From the NCBI RefSeq assembly GCF_000972845.2, contig NC_040016.1, positions 2,252,701 to 2,316,700 of the forward strand: 64,000 nucleotides of DNA. Direction: 5' to 3'. The notes under the pieces are model-generated. The model did no database searches. It saw only the letters and a list, made by a program, of their open reading frames with translations, and was not told where the DNA came from. Position 1 is the stretch's first letter, and every line of letters begins with the position of its first letter. The DNA is from Larimichthys crocea (taxonomy: Eukaryota; Chordata; Actinopteri; Sciaenidae). Of this stretch, positions 58,401-64,000 are shown one piece after another. The translations under genes and the position numbers were made by a program.

Positions 58401-59124
58401 CTCTGTTTGATGGCTCTGATGTTGTCAGGCTCCGCTCTGGAGCTGAAGACTCTGGCTTGTTTGCCTCCTCTTTGGTGCTGGTTGTAGAGATGCTAATATT
58501 GGGCTGTGGAGGCAGAGATAGACCACCTGATTCAAACTTCGAGGTGAGCTCCACAGAGAGGCGATTCCTGGTGCTGGCCCGTCGATATGTTGGATTGGGT
58601 GAAGAGGAAACTTCACTTCCTGATTCTTCAGGCTTTTGGACGACAGAAATTTCATCTTCTTTCTTTTTTCCGTCTTTCTGTTCTGAGTTAGTTACAATAT
58701 CTGTGGGTGCTTTGTGGTTTGTTTGGATGACGTCGTCTCTCTGGATCGACTTGGGTGTCTCTTTGAGTGGAGTGGTTTGTGGGGCTGGATCTGATTTTCC
58801 TACACTTGAATCAAGAGTATCTTCTCCATGTGGACTCACTTTGCTTTCTTTCGTCGGTTTTGGTTGATCCTTGGTGAGCACACTTACAGTGCTGGGTTTG
58901 GAATCAGGGGTGGTGGATTGCTGAGCAGGGGTGGGCAAAGTCGGTTTGGGGACACTTGTGGCTTTAGATTTTCCAGCCTGCTGTGGCGTTGTCTTGGACG
59001 TTGCAGTGACCGTCTTGGGAGCATTAATGGAGCGGAAGGTGGTGTTCTTCTGCAGCGAGAAGGGTTTTGGAGTGAGCCGAGGTTTTGGAGCCAGAGTTGG
59101 CTTGCCACCAATGGAGCTCTCCAT
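45819..59124 (-). CDS. kiaa1671: KIAA1671/TNKS1BP1-family protein (frame broken by a 44-bp duplication)
   Basis: Large, mostly disordered protein of the family ending in a tankyrase-1-binding-protein C-terminal domain; its function is poorly known. ATG at 59124-59122. Coding exons: 59124-58160, 57159-54469, 47643-47531, 46930-46834, 46641-46497, 46395-46274, 46182-45986 and 45894-45819 (stop TGA at 45821-45819). The N-terminus is Pro/Lys/Ser/Thr-rich (KPTLAPKPRLTPKPFS). Exon 2 is Glu/Arg/Lys coiled coil. The C-terminus has TPLLDSSIQKSKADLGKRRS, VPIFPGLSPTALIAQLKKR and SPAWLKELKSKKRLSQYD, the conserved family end. Exon 2 as given is 2,691 nt and does not fit its flanking phases. Without one copy of a perfect 44-bp repeat (55026-55113) it fits, and the protein would be 1,453 residues. 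As printed, translation stops at 55050 after 1,024 residues. The crybb3 neighbour supports KIAA1671 over TNKS1BP1. Confidence 0.75.
48139..48166. repeat. (CACG)n/(CA)n microsatellite
   Basis: CGCACGCACGCACGCACAC followed by CA repeats, in the 6.8-kb intron of the KIAA1671-like gene. Confidence 0.85.
49443..49490. repeat. (CA)n microsatellite
   Basis: Roughly 45 bp of CA dinucleotides in the same intron. Confidence 0.9.
50006..50141. mobile_element. 136-bp MITE with GGGTGG termini
   Basis: Starts GGGTGGGAAATTA and, on the opposite strand, the other end starts GGGTGGAAAATTA: a 13-bp terminal inverted repeat with one mismatch. Inner sub-repeats (CACCAGCCGAATGCTGGTAA) form a second hairpin. A degraded collinear copy is at 14197-14327. 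A target duplication is not evident. Confidence 0.65.
50389..50682 (-). CDS. kiaa1671: KIAA1671-like: alternative first exon of a short isoform
   Basis: An open frame from ATG 50682-50680 (MQYLGGKLSAAQLQLTGWVG) to donor TGCTCT|GTAAGAGC at 50389 is 98 codons, phase 0 at its end. It therefore joins the exon 47643-47531 exactly as the giant exon does. No AG acceptor with a pyrimidine tract precedes it, so I infer an internal promoter. Product: 347 residues, with an acidic run (EEEEIKEEAEEGGGGG), a very basic stretch (RSFARRSRRSLRHFSIRSRQ), then the conserved C-terminal domain. This form escapes the frameshift. Confidence 0.6.
50690..54468. other. Intron of KIAA1671-like gene upstream of the alternative exon
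   Basis: No exon supported. Holds a (TG)n run (51749-51800) and (CA)n (54162-54186). If 50389-50682 is a first exon, its promoter would lie in 50.7-51.4 kb, where I see no TATA box. Confidence 0.5.
54162..54186. repeat. (CA)n microsatellite
   Basis: About 25 bp of CA repeats, just 3' of the giant exon's donor in gene orientation. Confidence 0.85.
54469..57159 (-). CDS. kiaa1671: KIAA1671-like: 2.7-kb exon with coiled-coil repeats and internal frameshift
   Basis: Acceptor GCATTCACAG before 57159; donor GAG|GTAAAT after 54469. The 5' part is Pro/Ser/Thr-rich with acidic runs (EEEDEEEEEKGEDASEDG). About 56.6-55.85 kb encodes an uninterrupted charged helix (Glu/Arg/Lys), and about 55.84-55.1 kb encodes seven near-identical 33-residue units. 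The frame then shifts inside a perfect 44-bp tandem repeat at 55026-55113. The downstream frame (55025-54469) encodes DLLTNTEVESSVDEPNLISF, two VDFDDFSVKP-like repeats and an acidic Glu-rich end. Phase arithmetic (2,691 minus 44) fits the splice sites, so the downstream frame is genuine coding sequence. Confidence 0.8.
55026..55113 (-). repeat. Perfect 44-bp tandem duplication that shifts the reading frame
   Basis: 55026-55069 and 55070-55113 are identical at all 44 positions. Each copy encodes MEERLRMEEKRGR in its frame. Because 44 is not a multiple of three, the first copy is in the upstream frame and the second in the downstream frame. Confidence 0.95.
55104..55840 (-). repeat. 99-bp coding minisatellite (33-residue coiled-coil units)
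   Basis: About seven tandem units with the consensus RQIEMEKQREEERKEEERKR followed by QIEKERVEEMERM. Unit starts recur every 99 bp on the plus strand (CATTCTCTCCAT at about 55218, 55317, 55416, 55515, 55614 and 55713). One unit near the 3' side lacks a codon (96 bp). Units differ by a few substitutions and some alternate, for example KQREEEKREEE against KRREEERKEEE, suggesting higher-order duplication. Confidence 0.9.
57540..57740. repeat. Dispersed teleost repeat fragment
   Basis: CAGGCTAGCATTTCTTAATA and CAGCCTTTGTGCTAAGCTAA recall a very common fish repeat (typically '...gctagctgtttcccc...ccagtctttatgctaagctaagctaac'). Degraded; ends unclear. It is in the 1-kb intron between the two large exons. 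Confidence 0.45.
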
Positions 59125-59134
59125 TGCTGAGTCG
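58160..59134 (-). CDS. kiaa1671: KIAA1671-like: first coding exon
   Basis: Exon 59134-58160. The acceptor TTCTTTCAG lies ten bases before the ATG, so there is an untranslated exon upstream. It encodes 321 residues rich in Pro, Lys, Ser and Thr with no globular domain that I recognise, starting MESSIGGKPTLAPKPRLTPK. A segment RRASTRNRLSVELTSKFESG is more conserved-looking and recalls the repeated 'RPLSMDLTARFE' motif of KIAA1671 in mammals. It ends LRTRSK in phase 2, which pairs with the T that opens the next exon. Confidence 0.8.
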
Positions 59135-59628
59135 CTGAAAGAAGGAGAGAGGAGGTGAATATGAACTACATATTCCCATTGAAAAAACACACTCTCAGCT
59201 GAGACTTAGCCAGTCTGGTCGGTCTAGATTTTTGAAAGCATAGTATCTCTGTAGCGGCAAAGACAAACAAATCAATCACACGCAACAAATACCAGAAACT
59301 ATGAAACGTCTACCTGCCAAGATAATTTCCTTACTTAGGTTTCATCCTAAGCATATTTTTTAAAGTGATAAAAGTATGTTTAAATACAATTTCTTTCTCA
59401 CAGTCATGATCTGACCTGTCATTGTCATTCCTAAGGGCTCTTTTTAATTTGTCCAAATCTACATGAATAGGGGGTATCACATTAGGATGGGTACATAAAA
59501 TGTACAAAGAGCCTCTGTATTGTCCAACCAGTCACAATTATTATGGTCAGACTATTTATCAAAACATGGATTAGATTTTATTATTTATTATTTATTATAT
59601 ATCAGATAAAAATACCAGACCCTTCACC

Positions 59629-59664
59629 TTATCTGACTGGTTATAATTTTAACCAGTCAGATAA
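59629..59664. repeat. Perfect 15-bp inverted repeat (hairpin)
   Basis: Arms 59629-59643 and 59650-59664 (TTATCTGACTGGTTA and its complement) with a 6-bp loop, in AT-rich intronic DNA of the KIAA1671-like gene. Possibly the core of a small palindromic element. Confidence 0.8.
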
Positions 59665-61242
59665 CTTATAAATCTTCTTCTGTGGATGTTTAATAACTTT
59701 ATCATTACTTCAAAGTTCACCCAGCAAATAACAGCCCGTGGTCATGTGATTAGGTGACACAACTCTCTTCAACACGAGCTGTTTTATACATAGAAAATGT
59801 ACCATTAAGTCTTAGAAAGTAAACGTATACATTGCTAGATGATAACATTTATAGACATGAAGTGTCATATTACTCTGTTATAATAAGTGGAAATAAAGTG
59901 AGCTGCCATACAGTGTACAAATGTACTAAAACAGGCCGATAGGAGGCTGACATGTTGACAGAGATTGGAGCAGGCCTGATGACTCATCGCACGCATCAGA
60001 AATTGGGTCTGCAGGGAGGACACAATCACCAAACCAGATCTCCAATTGAAGTGAAACCAGTAGATGATAAACACCACGTTAAGTACTGTCAAATGGGCAC
60101 AGCGAATGTTCACAAACAAGAGGCCAAATTTACACACTGTGTAAAAAAAGAAAGAAAAAGAGAGATACCAGTAATGTTTCCAAATTTGCTACACCAAAAT
60201 ACCACAGGCATTGTATGCAACATGTGATCTGGTTCAACCTGTAAGACTTTTGCACAAACCGGTAACTCCACACCCAGCCAGCTCAATACTGTTCATTTCA
60301 GTATGTCAGCAAAATGTTCACTGTGACAGTCTCGGAGTATTAATCCACAGCTGGTTAACATAAACAGTTTTGAAGCCAGACAACTCTCTCAGTGTGTGCA
60401 CTTAGGTATTTCTGCATGTGATGTGTTTCTTTATTAATTAAATCTTTTTTCTTTTCTTTTTTTTGCTGCATTGCTCAAACAAGACAACACCTCTGGGTGT
60501 GCATGATATTGTGTAATGGGATCAGAGAGACTCCTCCAGCGGTGTACAACACCCAGTGAGGTTTAAATAATTGTGTCCTGTTTGTATCTGCACCCCCTCC
60601 TTGTTTTTCTTACAGCTGAATTCCTAAGAAACAAACAGTGTCTGGCAGATGTAGCTGTATCTGACGGATGGGTTTTTCTGCTGCTTATTTAGGACACATT
60701 CATGGACTGAGGAGTGAAAATCATTCTGCAGCAGCACTTTTTTTTTTCTTTATCTTTGTTTGCCTGTTACCCTGCCAAGGCTAACGTTACACACGGTGCC
60801 TCTCCTTTTGATGTCTACCATATTATTCATTTACTTATTTGAGTGATGCTGTGAGCTCACCACTAAGTTTATGACCAGCCTAGTTAACCAGAGAGAGCCA
60901 AATATCGCCATATAGTGAGTTGTAAACGGTGACGATGAACGTTATATCAGCACATATGTTTAATTACGGGTTGTTAATAAGTCACTCATAAACGCGTCAA
61001 CAATGAACTGCCAGTCGTTGAACCAGCGGTGTGTCTTCTGCAGCTGGACAAAGGAAACTGGGATAAATGTGAGTAACTTTACGTTTAATTCCTGTTGTGA
61101 GGATACATGGATCCTCACAACCAACACACAACCAAATATTTACGTCACATAAACAGTAATAAACATGGTGCACCTGCTTATACATAACTTTTCCACTGTT
61201 GCATATATTCACATAAGTTTTTTTTTGTTTTTGTTTTTTTAC

Positions 61243-61510
61243 CTTTTGTCTTCACGCAGTCATACAGGTGGGGGACGGAAGGAAGGAAGCGGGAAGAAGT
61301 TACAAAAGAAAATTGTTCCTCGGTTTTTCCGCGACCGTCTCGCCTGCTGAGCTGTTGTCAGAGTGTTTTTTTCAAGTCATTCACACTAACGAGACGTCAG
61401 ACTGCTCCTACGCCCAGCAGACACTCCCTCTGCCCGCCTCAGGTCGAGCCACGCTGCTCCCGGTCAAGTCACACACGGAGAGACGCGATCAGACCGGAAG
61501 TACCCTCGGT
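61243..61510 (-). promoter_or_regulatory. Candidate promoter and untranslated exon of the KIAA1671-like gene
   Basis: The stretch is GC- and CpG-richer than its surroundings (for example CCGCGACCGTCTCGCC, TCAGGTCGAGCCACGC). A possible donor AAAAG|GTAAAA on the minus strand ends at 61243. An untranslated exon is required because the first coding exon begins with an acceptor ten bases before its ATG. The start site is not determined. Confidence 0.45.
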
Positions 61511-63230
61511 TTACTTAAAAATTAAAAGCACGACACATTTTGTTGTTCAAAGTTTAATTAATAACTCATTATCACTCAGGTAAGAGAGCTGATTATGGTC
61601 CTACAAGAGAGGTCCCAACAGTAGTGGATGCTGTTTTCATATCACAGGGTGCTGTTTTTTTTCCTCCAAGAAAACATGGGGTTATCAGGACAATCAATGA
61701 AAGACGTTTAGTATAATTATTGTAGCCTTACTTCAGTCTGGTGTTTTTACAGTTTTTAAAGAAAAAAAAGGGCCTGTAATTACAGGGAATCTAGTGCATC
61801 TACCTTGACTGCTGGTTTCTTAAGTCACTGTAACTGAAAACTGAACAAGCATGACAAGAATGATCAGGATTAGGACTAACCCTGCTGATTAATCTGGGGT
61901 GAGCAATCAAACTATCTGTGGGGTTTAGGTATAGCCAGTAAGACATAACAAATGAATTCAGGTAGTGAGCTGTAGTGATTCATCATAATTCAAGATGACG
62001 GCAGAACAGTATTTGTTTTTATTTTGAATGTTTGGACCGGAAATGATTAGTAAATGTCTTGCAGCTTGACGGTATGTTGTCTGTGTGACTGGATAAACAG
62101 GTTCTGACTAAAGCGAAAAGCCACTTTACACACTGAAAAGGAATTGGATCCGTGCAGCTCTCACTGTTTGATGGAGAGTGCCGAGGCTCCATGGGGCATC
62201 CTAAAACAGCAAGAAGTGCCCGTCAGCTCCCACACACTAAACATTCATTTGCATAACACCTGGACCTTTACAGGGTTCATTTGCGTTGCATACGCATGAG
62301 GGCAGGGAACACCACACAGTGAAAGTGAAGTTATCTTTGACAGAAAATATTATGAGAAATAAACCCTATTTCATTTGTGTGGATAAAATATGGACAATGT
62401 TCTGATCTGCAAATCTGAGGTATTTTACTTGAGTAATTTCCAGGCCTGCCTCCGCGTTTCAGAAGTAAACACTGCATATTTTTAAATTCACTACAATTAT
62501 CTCCAGTTTTACTAGTTACTTTACAACTTAAGATTTTTGCATACAAAACATATGAAGGGCTTATAAAATGTGTTTCAATCATATTTTCTGCTTAAAAATG
62601 TGGAGATCTGCTGCTTTTTTCTTCTAACTATTTAAAAATGATTTACAGTATAATAATTCTGAATTGTTGTGGCCTACTGTTTGAGATAAAGATGTCACTT
62701 TGGGCTCTGAGTGATTGCATTTCCTCACAGTTTTCAGAATTTGCATTACAAACCAATCCCCAATCAATTAATGGAGGAAATAATCAACTGATTAAACCAC
62801 AATTTAAAAAAAAAAACATTCCTACACAACTTTAAGTACATTTTCTTGAATATACGTACATACCTTTGCTTAATATTATTCAACGCAGGACTTTTTCTTG
62901 TAACAAAGTATTTTTTCAGTGTAGTACTTTTACTTAAGAAAAGCATCTGAAAGCATTTGTGCAGCACGGAGCCAGCTGCAATTCATTTATCTGATGCAAT
63001 ACAATAAGTTTTGTTATAACAAGTGTCATGCAAGAACACCAACTCACCACAGCTTTCACCACAGCTAATTACATAGACTATTTGTCTAATCACAATCCAA
63101 CCACAGCAATGATCTACTGGTTTTACCACGGTTATTATGTTTTATTATGATCATGGTGATTAGCAGCAGTAGTAGTTAGTGTTTATTTCTATTTTGAATT
63201 CATTTGTGCAGAGCTGAGGATACTGCTGGT
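61511..63230. other. Intergenic region between KIAA1671-like gene and unc119b
   Basis: AT-rich. No coding exon, RNA gene or clear transposon end recognised. The two flanking genes point away from each other, so it should contain both upstream regulatory regions. Confidence 0.5.
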
Positions 63231-63387
63231 GGCTGTCCATCGCCCCCTGGCGGGCGTTTCACAGAAACCCCTTTACACCCTCCTCTGGCTCACAGGACGA
63301 GTTGTCATGGCAACTGTACAGCATGTGCTTACAAAAACAAGAGCTTGACCGTTCACCGACACTTCTCTCGACACTCGACGTCCACGA

Positions 63388-63396
63388 CGCCATCTT
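63388..63396 (+). promoter_or_regulatory. YY1-type motif in the unc119b promoter
   Basis: CGCCATCTT, the complement of the YY1 consensus AAGATGGCG, 80 bp upstream of the unc119b ATG in a CpG-rich, TATA-less stretch. YY1 sites just around the start are common in such housekeeping promoters, so transcription probably begins near here. Confidence 0.45.
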
Positions 63397-63476
63397 CTTC
63401 TTGTAGAAATTTATCGGCGAGGAAGACAGAAGACACCGGGGAAGAGGCAGAGGGTGAATCCGGGAGAGAGTCAACG

Positions 63477-63708
63477 ATGAGCGGAGCCAAAGCCCGCAGC
63501 GACGCGCCTGTTGCTGAAAATGTCTCCGGCGGCGGGCACAGCACTGCGGCTCCTCCGCGGGACCGTAAGCCTGGCGGAGGGGTTCTGAAGAGGCTCAAGT
63601 CCCGGAGGAGCCAGGTGGACAGCAGGCCCGTCACGGAGGAAGACCTGCGGACACAGAGTGGGCACATCACACCGGAGGATGTGCTCGGACTGCGGGTGGC
63701 TACGCGAG
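63477..63708 (+). CDS. unc119b: UNC119B lipid-binding trafficking chaperone, first coding exon (partial)
   Basis: UNC119 proteins bind myristoylated cargo in a beta-sandwich pocket and deliver it to cilia, releasing it to ARL3-GTP. This exon encodes the variable N-terminus: MSGAKARSDAPVAENVSGGG, then KPGGGVLKRLKSRRS and PVTEEDLRTQSGHITPEDVLGLRVATRG, ending in phase 1 at GCGAG|GTTTGA. MSG start, GGGVLxRLKxRR and VTEEELxxxxxIxPEDVLxL match UNC119B rather than UNC119A as I recall them. The cargo-binding domain (YLCKPEDNIY onward) lies past the right edge. I chose the ATG at 63477 over upstream in-frame 63204 because of its match to the family start and because the upstream segment looks like 5' UTR. 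Human UNC119B is on 12q24, as is CIT. Confidence 0.88.
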
Positions 63709-64000
63709 GTTTGACTCTCTCTAATGTCTCCTGTTTACGATGATTAATGTGCTGAATGAAGTATATCTGAACACCATGTAACCAGAAGACGTGCACACAT
63801 TACATAAAAGTAGAGCAAATGACGTCCAGTGAGCAGGCTTTGGCTGTCATTTGACTAATACTGACTAATACATTTTTTTAATCATATAAGAAAATACAAA
63901 CTCGCTGTTTCTATTATTAAACGACGCAATAGACACTGGGGATTTAATAACAAGGAGGCTTTTGTGACGTAAAGGTTTTCTAAGCTCTTACTGTGACATC

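Noticed and set aside
63204..63476. Upstream in-frame Met for unc119b giving a longer N-terminus
   Set aside because: The segment is Cys/His/Ser-rich, unlike the family, spans the likely promoter, and the family start MSG is at 63477.

Overview
This window is vertebrate nuclear DNA, almost certainly from a ray-finned (teleost, probably percomorph) fish. Genes are split into many short exons with GT/AG junctions. Introns carry CA, TA and GAAA microsatellites and small non-autonomous transposons of teleost type. The proteins are closest to vertebrate MYL2, CIT, CRYBB3, KIAA1671 and UNC119B. I had no database, so identities rest on conserved residues recalled from these families and on exon phases that I checked by counting.

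Layout. (1) 474-1022, minus strand: the first two coding exons of a cardiac/slow-type myosin regulatory light chain (myl2-like), whose remainder lies beyond position 1. (2) 1130-5228: intergenic DNA with a hAT-type element and possible muscle regulatory motifs. (3) 5433-40130, minus strand: the whole citron Rho-interacting kinase gene (cit). I could join 47 coding exons with matching phases into a 2,113-residue protein (kinase, coiled coil, C1, PH, CNH, PDZ-binding tail), and two further phase-preserving optional exons are visible. (4) 41568-43457, minus strand: a complete beta-B3-type crystallin gene (crybb3) with an unusual Pro/Thr-rich C-terminal tail. (5) 44.6-61.5 kb, minus strand: a KIAA1671/TNKS1BP1-family gene. 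It has one 2.7-kb exon full of Glu/Arg/Lys repeats, and a perfect 44-bp tandem duplication in that exon breaks the frame. It also has an alternative short first exon. (6) 63477-63708, plus strand: the first coding exon of unc119b, continuing past the right edge.

The genes are not a functional unit. The light chain belongs to sarcomeres, citron kinase to the cytokinetic midbody, the crystallin to the lens, UNC119B to ciliary trafficking of lipidated cargo, and the KIAA1671-like protein has no settled function. Their linkage is informative: in human, MYL2, CIT and UNC119B are on 12q24 while KIAA1671 and CRYBB3 are neighbours on 22q11, so the window appears to retain the ancestral 12q24/22q association. 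No bacterial-type system, CRISPR array or intact virus is present. The most notable items are the 44-bp frame-breaking duplication beside a 99-bp coding minisatellite, the 24-nt cit microexon, a piggyBac-type element with intact TTAA sites, and the crystallin tail.
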